This document shows positions 36,043-46,900 of a DNA stretch of 64,000 bases, in pieces. Under the pieces are notes generated by a model that worked only from the letters and a program-made list of their open reading frames with translations, was not told the origin of the DNA and did no database searches. The position numbers were made by a program, and so were the translations under genes. Every line of letters begins with the position of its first letter. Within the stretch, counting starts at the first letter, position 1. This DNA comes from Bradyrhizobium sp. 190 (GTDB taxonomy: Bacteria; Pseudomonadota; Alphaproteobacteria; Rhizobiales; Xanthobacteraceae), in assembly GCF_023073415.1 (NCBI RefSeq), contig NZ_JADPJL010000005.1, positions 1 to 64,000 on the forward strand, read 5' to 3'.

Positions 36043-36438
36043 TCAGCTCTGACCACCTTCCTGAGCCGTTTCCGGCAAGGATTCTCCGGGAAGATAAAGC
36101 CTGATCGGGCGGATCTCGTAGACGGCGGACGGATTGACGCGCCGCAGGTCGCGCGCGACATCAAGCGCGGCGTCCGCGTTGTCGCAGTTCACCACGTACA
36201 GGCCCAGCAACTGCTCCTTGGTCTCGGCAAACGGCCCGTCGATCACCATCCCGTTCCCCGGTCCGCGCAAGGTGCGGGCCTCCGCCGTGCCGCCCAGCCG
36301 CGCCGTGGGCCCGAGCAGCTTGTTCGCGTTGAGCCGGTCATGCACCGCCAGCAGGCCGGTCATAACAGCCGCATCCTCTTCTGGCGTCCAGGACATCACC
36401 TCGGCTTCGACGTGATAGGCGAGAATGGCGTAGAGCAT
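36043..36438 (-). CDS. YCII/DGPF-domain protein
   Basis: The 131-residue protein shows the YCII-like fold: MLYAILAYHVEAEVMSWTPEE at the start, then the central GMVIDGPFAETKEQLLGLYVVNC with the DGPF motif. The C-terminal segment reads NPSAVYEIRPIRLY. Members are small ferredoxin-like dimers, often encoded near ECF sigma factors, with unknown chemistry. An aaggagaacc site fixes the start. It stands alone here. Confidence 0.85.
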   Translation of the reverse strand: MLYAILAYHVEAEVMSWTPEEDAAVMTGLLAVHDRLNANKLLGPTARLGGTAEARTLRGPGNGMVIDGPFAETKEQLLGLYVVNCDNADAALDVARDLRRVNPSAVYEIRPIRLYLPGESLPETAQEGGQS

Positions 36439-36936
36439 CGGGTTCTCCTTGATGGGCTGGCCGGACTGGTTGCCCCCTTAAAGACGATTCGGCCCGGATC
36501 ATCCCGATGGGCCGCGCGAAACATTCCGGAAACACGATATATCGGATTGCCCTTGAACGTCGCCCGGCAAGTTCTCGACTGATGAGCAGAACGCCAACCA
36601 AGGCGCCCCCTTCAAGGAGACCGTCATGCGACGCCAGCCAGCCACCATCATCTGCGATGCCGCCAGATTGCGCGCACCACAGCCGGCGTCGTCGCAGGCA
36701 GGCGATTGGCACGACGTCACCGGCCATCACCGCTACTACGGCAGTTCGGCCATCAATGGCGGCGAGCGCATCGTCAAAGATCGCCGCAGCCCGCGCTGCG
36801 TTAATCTCTGCGGCTTTTGATCGCATCCCTTCGCGCAAAACCGCCAAACAACAGCGCCATCGCAGGGTCGATCGCGAGCGTTTCCGTGTGAGCGAATTCG
36901 CAGGCCGGGCATCAGCGCAAATGAGCTTCGGGCAAA
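36439..36936. other. intergenic region with one possible small gene
   Basis: The frame 36626-36820 (+) starts behind an aaggag site at ideal spacing and would give a 64-residue protein (MRRQPATIICDAARLRAPQP...). Its composition is not clearly protein-like, so I do not list it separately. Nothing else is recognised. Confidence 0.3.
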
Positions 36937-36976
36937 CAAAAAGGCGCGGCGGGATGGTTCCCGTCGCGCCCCACTT
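36937..36976 (-). terminator. rho-independent terminator of rreB
   Basis: Read on the minus strand, the stem ggcgcgacggga/tcccgccgcgcc (one mismatch) with a four-base loop is followed by tttttgttt. It would end a transcript of about 165-170 bases started from the promoter at 37,115-37,143. Confidence 0.85.
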
Positions 36977-37035
36977 GTTGTGCTCGCTGGTCCAGGGCTG
37001 AGAGCGCCCCGATGCCAGACCCGTAAATTCAAGGC

Positions 37036-37080
37036 CTAGCGGGCGATCCCAGCGAGGTGACAGCGCTTGGTATAAGACAC
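37036..37080 (-). CDS. rreB: RreB 14-residue peptide with extended Shine-Dalgarno
   Basis: A GTG-started frame encodes MSYTKRCHLAGIAR. It is preceded by, and shares its first G with, the 17-base sequence GAAAGGAGGTGATCCAG, a full complement of the 16S rRNA 3' end. This matches rreB (ribosome-regulated expression in Bradyrhizobiaceae), described as a conserved mRNA of about 165 bases encoding 14 residues with a 17-base Shine-Dalgarno and a GTG start. In the published case the long site binds 30S subunits strongly but lowers translation. Here promoter and terminator positions predict the same transcript size. Confidence 0.93.
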   Translation of the reverse strand: MSYTKRCHLAGIAR

Positions 37081-37114
37081 TGGATCACCTCCTTTCATTG
37101 TTGATGGAAACATC

Positions 37115-37143
37115 AATATAGGCACCGAATCAGGCCCTGTTAA
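37115..37143 (-). promoter_or_regulatory. rreB promoter
   Basis: On the minus strand TTAACA (37143-37138) and TATATT (37120-37115) are 17 bases apart, placing the start point near 37,108 and giving a short leader before the extended Shine-Dalgarno. Confidence 0.75.
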
Positions 37144-37240
37144 GGGCCCGGACGGGCCGATGGGCCGGCCCGCAGGATGTTCTGATAGGGCCGGCGGGGC
37201 GGGTTGAGGCGGCCTGCACGGCGTGTTAGGTCAACCCAGC

Positions 37241-37314
37241 GCGGGTGTAGCTCAATGGTAGAGCAGCAGCCTTCCAAGCTGAATACGAGGGTTCGATTCC
37301 CTTCACCCGCTCCA
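37241..37314 (+). tRNA. tRNA-Gly (anticodon TCC)
   Basis: The 74-base gene has acceptor GCGGGTG/CACCCGC, D-arm GCTC/GAGC, anticodon loop CTTCCAA giving TCC, T-loop TTCGATT and an encoded CCA. Its 3' half from the anticodon arm onward is repeated at 62243-62284. Confidence 0.96.
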
Positions 37315-37677
37315 ATGTTTTCAACGATTTAGCCTGCGAACGGTTGCTACTTCCGACAAGCTGGGCTGACCACTTCCGACAAAGTCTTCTCCGTCTGTTC
37401 GCAACGCATCGAGCCGTCGAGACTGTCCTCAACCTTGACAAGTGCCGACGATCAAACCCTCGTGCCGCGCTTCGCGATACTCCTCAGCTGCACCTTGCGC
37501 TTGCCGGCATCGTTGCCGTGCAGGTAATTGCCCATTGCCCTGGTTGACGACCACTGGCCTTTCTTCATCAGTTCGAACTCGGTCAGGTCGGTATGTTCAC
37601 CTTTGCACATTTCGGTTGGAATAAATTTCCGGTTCCTGCATGATGTATCTGGACCGGTAGTTGTGGGGGCGACCATC
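37315..37677. other. left edge of the putative island
   Basis: No convincing gene. The 11-mer acttccgacaa occurs twice, 23 bases apart (37349 and 37372), just beyond the tRNA. Confidence 0.35.
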
Positions 37678-37863
37678 GTGATCGGCAGAGACTATTTCGA
37701 GCGTCAGGTGGAGACGCTGCTCAAGCTCGCCAAGTCGGCTAGCGACGCGCGGATAGCTGCCTCCCTGACCCAGAGGGCCTCGGAGCTCAAAGCTCTGGTT
37801 GAGGAGTTGGGCGCCGCGCCAGATCCATGTCGTCGAGCGCTCGATACTGAAGAAGCACCGTGA
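37678..37863 (+). CDS. small helical cytoplasmic protein
   Basis: From GTG 37678 (behind gggggcg) the 61-residue protein reads MIGRDYFERQVETLLKLAKSASD and continues as amphipathic helix. Short proteins with this kind of sequence are common in Bradyrhizobium from memory; their function is unknown. The longer upstream extension looks non-coding. It overlaps the next frame by four bases. Confidence 0.5.
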   Translation: MIGRDYFERQVETLLKLAKSASDARIAASLTQRASELKALVEELGAAPDPCRRALDTEEAP

Positions 37864-38075
37864 GTCCAGGTTACGCGCGCGCACGTCAGGCCAAATGCGA
37901 TCTTCTCAATGAAGAAATCTCGTTGAAGCGCGACGTCGTGGATACAAGCGAGTTGACGGCGCGCAAAACGAGCAATGGTCTTGCGGGGAGAAAGAACGAC
38001 TGCAAGCCGACGATGCAGCAAAACTCCGCACGCCCGGCTAGGGAGTCAGGAGAGTTGACGCTGCTGCCCTTGTGA
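37860..38075 (+). CDS. possible small hydrophilic protein
   Basis: The frame starts at a GTG overlapping the previous stop (gtga) and encodes 71 hydrophilic, lysine/arginine-rich residues. The overlap hints at translational coupling, but composition gives little support. It also overlaps the end of the response-regulator gene on the other strand. Confidence 0.3.
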   Translation: MSPGYARARQAKCDLLNEEISLKRDVVDTSELTARKTSNGLAGRKNDCKPTMQQNSARPARESGELTLLPL

Positions 38076-38726
38076 GGTTCGATCGGAATTGTCCAATTCG
38101 GTAAGCGCCTGTGCCGCAATGACAACCTCGAGGCGATTTCGAGCGTTCAGTTTCTGCATCAAAATTGTCATGTAATTTTTTACGGTCTTCTCGCTGATCT
38201 TTAGCGCGATAGCGATTTCCTTATTGGTCTTTCCGCGCAACAGCAGTCGAACGATCTGATCTTCGCGGATGCTGAATCTGACCGCTTCCGCTGCGACTCT
38301 TCGCAGCGAGGCATTGCGCAATGCTGCGATGACCTGGCTCGCAAAACTTTGCGTAATGTATGTCTCGCCGTGGCGGACCGCTTCGACGGCCTGGATCAGC
38401 TCTTGCGCGCTGCTGCCCTTCAGGACGTATCCGTTTGCGCCGGCATCGAGAGCACGGATTGCGGAGTCCACGCCGGTCGCGGCAGTGAACGCCACAATCT
38501 TCGTGTTCGGCGAGACCTTGATCGACGTTGCAATGGCCTCGTAGACATCGCCTGCCATGCTGAGATCAACGATGATGACGTCGGGACGAAAGCGTGACGA
38601 AATATCGATGATGTCTCTTGCCGTCGAACCGGTCGATGATATCTCGAGGCCTTGCGCGCGGGAGAACAGCGTGATGATACCCTCAATCATCAAAGGATGG
38701 TCATCTACTAAACCAATGGAAACCAC
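38046..38726 (-). CDS. NarL/LuxR-family response regulator
   Basis: The 226-residue protein has a receiver domain (acidic residues at 8-9, phospho-accepting Asp54 in IIVDLSMAG) and a LuxR-type helix-turn-helix (about 155-215, LRGKTNKEIAIALKISEKTV). It should bind DNA when phosphorylated by the sensor kinase encoded just upstream. The 255-base gap between the two genes is AT-rich and may hold a second promoter. Confidence 0.93.
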   Translation of the reverse strand: MVSIGLVDDHPLMIEGIITLFSRAQGLEISSTGSTARDIIDISSRFRPDVIIVDLSMAGDVYEAIATSIKVSPNTKIVAFTAATGVDSAIRALDAGANGYVLKGSSAQELIQAVEAVRHGETYITQSFASQVIAALRNASLRRVAAEAVRFSIREDQIVRLLLRGKTNKEIAIALKISEKTVKNYMTILMQKLNARNRLEVVIAAQALTELDNSDRTSQGQQRQLS

Positions 38727-38981
38727 TATCGGCCTCCTACAAATAAAAACGCTACAAAAATTCCGTCATTCACTCACGGGCAGTAAATATAGGTCGATCA
38801 AGCGACAAATGTAAACGTCGATGTTAATATACCATTAATATGTTGCGGGCGGCGGGTGCTGTCCGACTTAAATGCTCACCGTAATCCTACGGGCGAGCTG
38901 AGATTACACCGCGCGTGCGGGCACGCAGTACAACACCAAGCTGTTAGCATCTGAAGATTGCCGCACGGAAGAATTGCAATT

Positions 38982-40361
38982 TCAGTTGGGTGTGGAAGTG
39001 ACTGGAAGCTTTGCGCGAATTTGAGTCCCAATGCCGCGCTGCGATATCACTTCAAAAGTGCCTTTGAGCGCTTCTACGCGGTTACGCAAACCCGCAATAC
39101 CAAGGCCCGTTCTGCTGCGTGAGCTCTCGCGATGACTATCGACAACTCCCGGGCCGCTATCGCTTACAACGATGACGATCGATTGTGCTTCAACCCAAAC
39201 CTCAACGCGTTGCCCGATCGCTTTTCCATGATGAAACGCGTTGTTCAGTCCCTCCTGCACGATCCTGTACAGGCAGATGGTTACTGGCCTCGCCAGGTCT
39301 GCGGGCAGATCGCCAATTTGGCGGCTGACCATCGTCCCCGTCACCTCCTCATGATTTTGCACCGCAAGACGGATGATTTCGTTTGGCGTCAAGCCCTCCA
39401 GTTCGGGCAATACGAGTCCGGTCGAGATATTGCGGAGTTCGGTTAGTATCCGCCTTGTCAGAGGTTCAATGGCTGGATCATGTGCGCTGCCACGTCCGGT
39501 CTCAAGCTGCTTCGTGGCCGTGGGGTCAGTCACCTTGAGCATCAATAGGCTGACGAGCTGGATCGGCCCGTCGTGCAGATCCTGTCCAATCCGGGCGAGG
39601 AGATTTTCGTTGGAGTCCGCGGCCTCCAGACGGGCATCATCTGCCAGGCGGCGCAACCTGTCATTCTGTGCGGCAAGGTATTTTGCCTCGACCACATTTT
39701 GTATCAGGGTTGACTGGTACCCGTTGACCAGGTTTGACGCACCACGGACCATAAAAAACAGTATCAGCATCATGGGCGCGGTGACTGCACCAACTATTCC
39801 GGCGGACGTGAGCCTGATCGAGGCCAGATCGGCCGCAAGCGTCCTGCCGTCAGTGTATACCTCGCCAACGGCGATGACCTCCTGTGTCCCTGTGCGGAAC
39901 AGGGGCGCATAGATCTCGACTAGCGGAGTATGCAGATGCTTATCGGCAGCATTTTCGACGTCTTGCAGATAATCAAACTCGCCGGTCGCCTTGCCTGCGA
40001 CGGCTGCGGTGATGTGAGACGAAGGAAACCGCTGGCCGATGGCTTCCTTGTTGGTCGAGTACACCAGGGTCGCGTCAGGCAGCCAGATCTTGACCAGGAT
40101 CATGCGTTCGCCGGACTTTCCCGCAAGCAGATCATCCAGCTTCTTCATGCTCTCGGGGGACAGGCTGCGGGAGGTGGCTAGGTCTTGAGCCAACGGCCCG
40201 AGAAAGACTTCGGTGAAGCGAGCGCCTTCTTCGGTGGCCGTTCGCATCATGCTGGCCTCGATCCGTTGCGAGACTGCCAGTGCAAGCAATCCCATCGAGA
40301 CAGCTATCGTAGTGGCCGCCGCCAGAACAAATTTGCGAGCAAGTCCGGACGAAGTAGCCAT
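38982..40361 (-). CDS. NarX/DegS-type sensor histidine kinase
   Basis: From ATG 40361 the 459-residue protein has an N-terminal membrane helix and a periplasmic sensor region of about 170 residues. A second membrane helix (GIVGAVTAPMMLILFFMV) precedes a HisKA_3 domain with GQDLHDGPIQ near residue 260. The HATPase domain follows (EGLNNAFHHGK, VSDSGPGV, GLGIAGLRNRVEAL). ATG 40394 is an alternative start. It pairs with the NarL-type regulator downstream. Being divergent from the peroxidase gene, it may control that locus; this is inference. Confidence 0.9.
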   Translation of the reverse strand: MATSSGLARKFVLAAATTIAVSMGLLALAVSQRIEASMMRTATEEGARFTEVFLGPLAQDLATSRSLSPESMKKLDDLLAGKSGERMILVKIWLPDATLVYSTNKEAIGQRFPSSHITAAVAGKATGEFDYLQDVENAADKHLHTPLVEIYAPLFRTGTQEVIAVGEVYTDGRTLAADLASIRLTSAGIVGAVTAPMMLILFFMVRGASNLVNGYQSTLIQNVVEAKYLAAQNDRLRRLADDARLEAADSNENLLARIGQDLHDGPIQLVSLLMLKVTDPTATKQLETGRGSAHDPAIEPLTRRILTELRNISTGLVLPELEGLTPNEIIRLAVQNHEEVTGTMVSRQIGDLPADLARPVTICLYRIVQEGLNNAFHHGKAIGQRVEVWVEAQSIVIVVSDSGPGVVDSHRESSRSRTGLGIAGLRNRVEALKGTFEVISQRGIGTQIRAKLPVTSTPN

Positions 40362-40583
40362 GGAGCCGCCGATCTTGCCAGGCCGCCAAATCATAGTTTT
40401 GCATCTTTGCGCAAAGCGAGGAACAGCGAAATACGGTGCGGTCTCACAAGGGTTACTCGTTTCCGTCGCTCGTCAATTAACACAAAGAATAGCACATCCA
40501 GGGGCGACGAAATAACGCTCTGCCGGCCTGAAGCCGGTTAACGGTGCCGGCGCCATCGGCCAGCGGAACGCCTCAGCCGGACG

Positions 40584-40715
40584 ATGTCTCGGGACCTTGG
40601 TCCTAATCTCTATCGGGACCTTTCTCCTCGTTGCGCCCGGGACCTTGAGCCTCGCACGTCGCGGGACCTTGTCCCCTTAGCGGCGCTTTCCGAAAAGTCT
40701 CAGATGGCACCATAG
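40584..40715 (+). CDS. possible 43-residue peptide with RDLxP octapeptide repeats
   Basis: Starting at ATG 40584 the frame reads MS, then four octapeptides RDLGPNLY, RDLSPRCA, RDLEPRTS, RDLVPLAA, then LSEKSQMAP and stop. The ribosome-binding site is weak, so the frame may be a fragment or the repeat may act as DNA. The repeat lies in the gap between the sensor kinase and peroxidase genes. Confidence 0.35.
   Translation: MSRDLGPNLYRDLSPRCARDLEPRTSRDLVPLAALSEKSQMAP
40590..40685. repeat. tandem repeat, 4 x 24 bp
   Basis: The 9-mer cgggacctt occurs at 40590, 40614, 40638 and 40662, exactly 24 bases apart, each followed by a conserved CCT or CCC at the same offset. The period is a multiple of three and keeps one reading frame open. 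Confidence 0.85.
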
Positions 40716-40963
40716 AGCAGGTTTCGATCCGCGTGAGCCACGGTCTTGGCACACCTGAGAGACGAAGCGCGATTGGGCAGGATGCGTTGCAATGACCACG
40801 AGGCGGTCGACAGAGGCGAGATCGAGTTCAGCCTGCGGTCAAGGCAGCTGCAGCATTTCGAGCAGCGGCGTCGGTGCAGATCCGCGCACCAGATTCATGA
40901 TCGATTTTAACTTCAACAACCTGGCCGCCTTAGCGGTCTGGTCCAACAACGGGTGAGGGTGTC

Positions 40964-43900
40964 ATGGTTGTCTATATCAAAAGCGATCTGGAATTCATTC
41001 TGAAGCAGATTGAGATTTCTGAGGCGCACGCCGCCGGACAACCGCTGTATGGACCGGGCGGCCTGATTCCCGCCTACAACCTCGCCTGGGGCCTACGCAC
41101 CGTCGACGGTACCTATAACCACCTGCTGCCGGGCCAGGAGCAATGGGGCGCCGCGGACAGGCAGTTCCCGGAGCTGCTCGATCCGGCCTACAGGCCGGCA
41201 GACGGCACGGTGTTCGATCCCGACGGCCCCGGGGGGCCGGCTCCGGCAATGCCAACAGCGCCCAACTACAATCCCTCGAACAATCCCAACTCGCTCGTCT
41301 TCGACTCGAGCCTGCGCACCATCTCGAACCTTTTGGTCGACCAGACGCTGGGCAATCCCGCAGCCATCCTGACGGCACTGCAGCGTGCGGGTTCTGAGAC
41401 CCAGATGGCCGATCTCGCTGCCATCACTGCCATCTACCAGACGTTCAAGCCGGCCTTCGATGCCGAGTACCAGGCGCGGGTGGTGATGCAGAACGCGCAG
41501 ACGCTCGTGGACGCACTGGCCGTGCAGGACCCACCTGCGGACCAGTCAGAAATCGACGCAGCGGCTGCTGCCCTGGTTGCGGCCACGGATGTCCATGAAG
41601 CGGCCGTGACGACCCTGGAGGGGGCCCGTGTCGTGCGCGACACAGCACTCGAGCCTTTCGGCGTGACCATGGACGGCGACAATGTCCATCTGCCGAACGT
41701 CGCGCCCGATGAAGGCCTGTCGGCGTCGTTCAATTCGTGGTTCACACTGTTCGGGCAGTTCTTCGATCACGGCCTCGACCTGGTCAACAAGGGCGGCAGC
41801 GGCACGGTGTTCGTCCCGCTGCAGCCGGACGATCCGCTCTATGTCGAGGGCAGCCACACGAACTTCATGGTGCTGACCCGCGCAACCGTTAGCGCCGGAA
41901 CAGACGGAATCATGGGCACGCCGGACGATGTCAGGCCGGTGAACACCACGACCTCCTTTGTCGATCAGAACCAGACCTACACGTCGCATGCCTCGCACCA
42001 GGTGTTCCTGCGGCAGTACGAACTCGTCGAGGTCGAGCCCGGCATTTTCGAGCCGCGAGCGACAGGCCGGCTCATCGAAGGCGAGAACGGCGGCATGGCG
42101 ACCTGGGGCGAGGTCAAGGAGCAAGCCCGGACCATTCTGGGGATCGACCTGACCGACTTCGACGTCGGAAGCGTTCCCCTGCTCAGGACCGACGCCTACG
42201 GCAACTTCATTCCCAACGCGGCCGGCTTCCCACAGATCATCACGGGCATCGGCGGGGACGGAATCCCGAACACCGCCGATGACGTCGTCGTGTCGGGCAC
42301 CCCCGGTGCCCCGGTCAATCCGACGACCGCTCTTGCGCTTCGCACCGGTCACGCCTTCCTGGCGGACATTGCCCACGATGCCGTGCCGGTTGGCAAGATC
42401 GCCGATGGCGACATCACCATCGGCCTGGGAAATCCGGGCAACGGCGATACCGAATACGACAACGAGCTGCTCGATGCGCACTTCATCGCCGGCGATGGCC
42501 GCGTCAACGAGAACATCGGCTTGACCGCGGTCCACCACGTGTTCCATGCCGAGCACAACCGGTTGGTCGAGCATACGAAGGCGGTGGTTCTCGCGACCGG
42601 CGATGCGGCCTTCATCGCGGAATGGCAGCTCCCGGATGGTTCGTGGAACGGCGAGCGTCTGTTCCAGGCCGCTAAGTTCGGCACCGAGATGCAGTACCAG
42701 CACCTCGTGTTCGAAGAGTTTGCCCGTAAGGTGCAGCCCACGATCAACACGTTCCTGGTGCCGGATGGGTTCGACACGACGCTCGACCCGTCGATCGTGG
42801 CCGAGTTCGCGCACGTGGTCTATCGCTTCGGGCACTCGATGCTGACCGAATCGATCGACCGATTCGACCCGAACTTCGTGGCCGATGATATCAGCCTGAT
42901 CGCCGGCTTCCTCAATCCGACGGCGTTCAACGGCGTGGACGGGGTGATCAACGACGAAGTCGCCGCAGCAGCCATCATCCGTGGCATGACCCGCCAGGTC
43001 GGCAACGAGATCGACGAGTTCGTAACCAGCGCCCTGCGCAACAACCTGCTCGGCCTTCCGCTCGACCTCGCGACCATCAACCTGGCGCGCGGCCGTGATA
43101 CCGGCGTGCCCTCGCTGAATGCTGCCCGCGCGGAGTTCTACGAGGCGAGCAATCAGAACGTCCTGCTCAAGCCCTATACGAGCTGGGTGGATTTCGCGAG
43201 CCATCTCAAGCATGAAGCGTCGATCATCAACTTCATCGCCGCCTACGGTACGCACACACTGATCACCGGCCAAACCACGATCGAAGGCAAGCGTGACGCT
43301 GCGTTGACCATCATAACTGGCGTTTCGGTTGGAGGCCTTACGGTTCCGGATGACGCAGAAGCCTTCCTCAACGCCACCGGCGACTACGCAGCTACCGTGC
43401 TTGGCAGCACGCTGGGCGGCCTCAACAACGTCGATCTCTGGATCGGCGGCCTGGCCGAAGAGATCATGCCGTTCGGCGGCATGCTCGGCTCGACGTTCAA
43501 CTTCGTGTTCGAAGTGCAGATGGAAATGCTGCAGAGCGGCGACCGCTTCTACTACCTGCAGCGGCTCGATGGACTGCATCTGTTCGGCGAAATGGAGAAC
43601 AACTCCTTCGCTGCCATGATGATGCGGAACACGGACGCGACGCACCTGCCGTCCGACGTGTTCTCAACCCCCGGCCTCATCCTCGAGGTGGATCAGACCA
43701 GGCAGTTCAACGACCTCGATGGCGACGGTGCGCTCGAGAGCACCGATCCGGTCGGCACCGGCATCTTGACGCAGCTCGTTATCCGCAACGACCCGTCAAC
43801 GGCCGGGCCTGACACGGGATATCTGCGCTACACTGGCGGGGATCACGTCGTGCTGGGCGGCACCGATCCGGGGCCGGTCGGCGCGTTCAATCCTTCAGGT

Positions 43901-46900
43901 GAAGACACCCTCATCAGCGGCATTGGCGACGACACGCTCTATGGCGATGGCGGCAACGACTACCTCGACGGCGGTTTTGGCAACGATATCCTCAACGGCG
44001 GCGACGGCGACGACATCATCGTCGATGCCGGCGGCGACGACAACATCAAGGCCGGCTCTGGCAACGACGTCGTCCATGCCGGGCCGGGTCTCGACCTGGT
44101 TATGGGCGGGGCGGGGCAGGACTTCATCTTCCTCGGAACCGACGAGGGCTCGGAAGTCTTCGCCGGCGAAGGCAACGACTTCATCTATGGCAACAAGAAT
44201 GCCGAGCGCATCCTTGGCAACGAGGGTAATGACTGGATCGAGACCGGTACTTTCGACGGCGCCCCGGGCGACAACTTCGACGAAATATTCGCCCAGGACG
44301 GTATCGACGGTCATGACGTGTTTCTTGGCGACGGCGGCTTCGACGAGTTTATCGGCGAGGGCGGCGACGACATCATGGTCGGCAGCGCCGGCCGCGGCAA
44401 GATGGTGGGCATGTCCGGGTTCGACTGGGCGACTTACAAGGACAACACGTTTGGCGTGAATGCCGACCTGTCGATCCCAATCATCTTTGACGAGGCGCCA
44501 GTTCTGCCGCAGAACGCCTCGCTCGATGAGTTCGAGTCCATGGAGGGGCTGTCGGGATCCGCCTTCAACGACGTGCTGGCTGGTACCAACGACGTGGCGG
44601 CGGACCGTGGCCCGCTAAGTGCGGGGGGGACGACCGGCTTTCTCGGCAGCGCCCTCGACGGCGAGGGCATCGCCCACGTGAGCGGGCTGCAGGCGTTGCT
44701 TGGAACCGGCGTCACGTCCTTCACCGCCGGTGACATCATCCTTGGCGGCGACGGCAACGATCTCATCACCGGTCGCATGGGTGACGACATCATCGACGGC
44801 GACAAGTGGCTCGACGTCCAGATCGGCGTGTTCGCCGCTAGCGATACCGGGCACACGGGTACGCCGCTGTCGGTTCACAACAGCATGGCCAACCTTGCCT
44901 CCAGCATGTTCTCGGGCCTCATCAATCCCGGCCAGCTTGGGATCGTGCGTACGATCAAGACTGCCAATGGCGCGGGCGATACCGATATAGCTGTTTTTTC
45001 GGACATTCGCGCCAACTACACGATCACTCCGAACGCCAATGGAAGCGTTACGGTCACGCACGTGACGGTATCGGACGGGCTGGAGTCGGACGGTACGGAT
45101 ACGCTCTGGAATATCGAGCGTTTGCGGTTCTCGAATATGGAGATCGGCATCAACGTGCCGCCCACGGGCGCGCCGGTGATCAGTGATCTTACTCCGACCG
45201 AGGGCCAGACGCTCACGTTGAACACGGCTTCTATCGCCGATGCCAACGGTCTTGGAGCGTTCAGCTATCAGTGGCAGACGTCGCCCGATGGTGCCACGTG
45301 GACGAACATTGCCGGGGCTACTGCCGCGACGTTCACCCCCGACAATAACGCGTTGACTTCGTTCGGTGATCAGGCTGGCCTCCAGCTTCGGGTGGTGGTC
45401 AGCTTCACTGACGGTGGCGGCACGGCGGAAACCGTTTTTGCGACACCGACCGGTCCCGTGGGTGTCGACTGGAATGGCATTCCGCTGCTGAACAATACCT
45501 TCAACGGAACGGCCGGCGATGATATCGCCGTCGGCGTTTCCCCATTCTTTATCGGAGGTAACGATACGCTCAACGGCAATGCCGGCAATGATGACCTTGC
45601 CGGCTCCGGCGGCAACGATACGATCACCGGCGGCGCAGGCAACGACCTCGTGGCCGGCGGTGCCGGAACCGACGTTGCAAACTTTGTTGGACCCCTCGCC
45701 AACTTCAGCTTCAATGTCGCCGGAACCAACATTGTCGTCACCGACACGACCGGTGCAGAAGGCACCGATACATTGAGCGGAATCGAAACACTCCGCTTTA
45801 ACGGCGTGAACAACTATGCGGTGATAGCGAACACCAACACCAACATCACTGGCGGGGGAGGTTCGCAGGCTTTGTTCAGCCTCGACAGCGACAACAACGT
45901 GATGAATGGCGGTGCCGGAAACGACATCGTGTTCGGTGGTGCCGGGGGCGATCAAATCGTCCAGGGCGGCGCCGATGGCCGCGACTTGATTGACGGCGGC
46001 GACGGAACCGACACCTACCAACTCAACGGCGTGGCTGGTGCTGAAACCTTCCGGATCTACACCCGGGCGGAAGCAATACTGGCTGGAATGACGGGGCTCA
46101 ACGCGACTACGGAGATCGTGATTACCCGCAATGGCACCAACAACGCTTCGATCATTGCCGAACTCGACAATATTGAAGAGATCAACGTCAACGCACTAAG
46201 CTCGACCGCCAACAACAACAACAATCCCACTCAACCCGACGGCGGCGTCAGCGATGGCGACACCATTGTCGTCATCGGCAACTTCACCGGCACCAGCCTC
46301 GACTTCAACACCATCACCGTTGAAGGCGGTGTGGGTGACGACTCGGTGGACATCTCCGGGTTGACTTCACAGCACCGTATCAACTTCAGCTTCAACGGCG
46401 GTAACGACACGATCATCGGAGCGCTGCGTCCGCAGGATGTGATCAACGCGAACAACGGGAACGACGTGGTCGACGGGACTGACGGTGACGACCATCTGAA
46501 CGGCGGCATGGGGAATGACATCATCAATGGCGGCGCCGGCGATGATGTCATCAAGGCCGGATTTGGTGTCGACGAGTACAACGGCGGCGAGGGGTCCGAC
46601 ACGCTCGACTACTCCTTTGCTAACGGCTTGTGGGTGAACCTGCAGACCGGAGAACTCGGCGATATCGGAAACCCAGTGGCTGTCGAGCATTTCACCAGCA
46701 TCGAGAACTTCATCGGCGGCGCAGGGGACGACGTCATAACCGGCAGCGACGTCGCCAACCGGCTCGAAGGCGGGGATGGCAACGATGACATCTTCGGCGG
46801 CGCCGGCGATGACTGGATCAATGCCGGATATGGCAAAGACCGGGTTGACGGCGGCGAGGGATCCGACACCCTTGAGTATAGGTTCGCCAACGGCCTTGAA

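Larger units (their letters stand above)
40395..40963. other. intergenic region before the peroxidase gene
   Basis: About 570 bases hold the 24-bp tandem repeat listed separately and must contain the peroxidase promoter. The ATG at 40964 follows gggtgagggtgtc, a fair ribosome-binding site. Confidence 0.4.

Noticed and set aside
36338..36847. Minus-strand frame of 169 codons overlapping the YCII gene
   Set aside because: Its second half is another frame of the YCII gene, and the first half shows no domain or ribosome-binding site.
37080..37096. Apparent 16S rRNA 3' end (ctggatcacctcctttc on the plus strand)
   Set aside because: Only the last 17 bases match and no rRNA precedes them; on the minus strand it is the extended Shine-Dalgarno of rreB.
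41546..46021. Very long minus-strand frames (699 and 468 codons) in the peroxidase gene
   Set aside because: They mirror the periodic RTX and peroxidase coding sequence and have no domain of their own.
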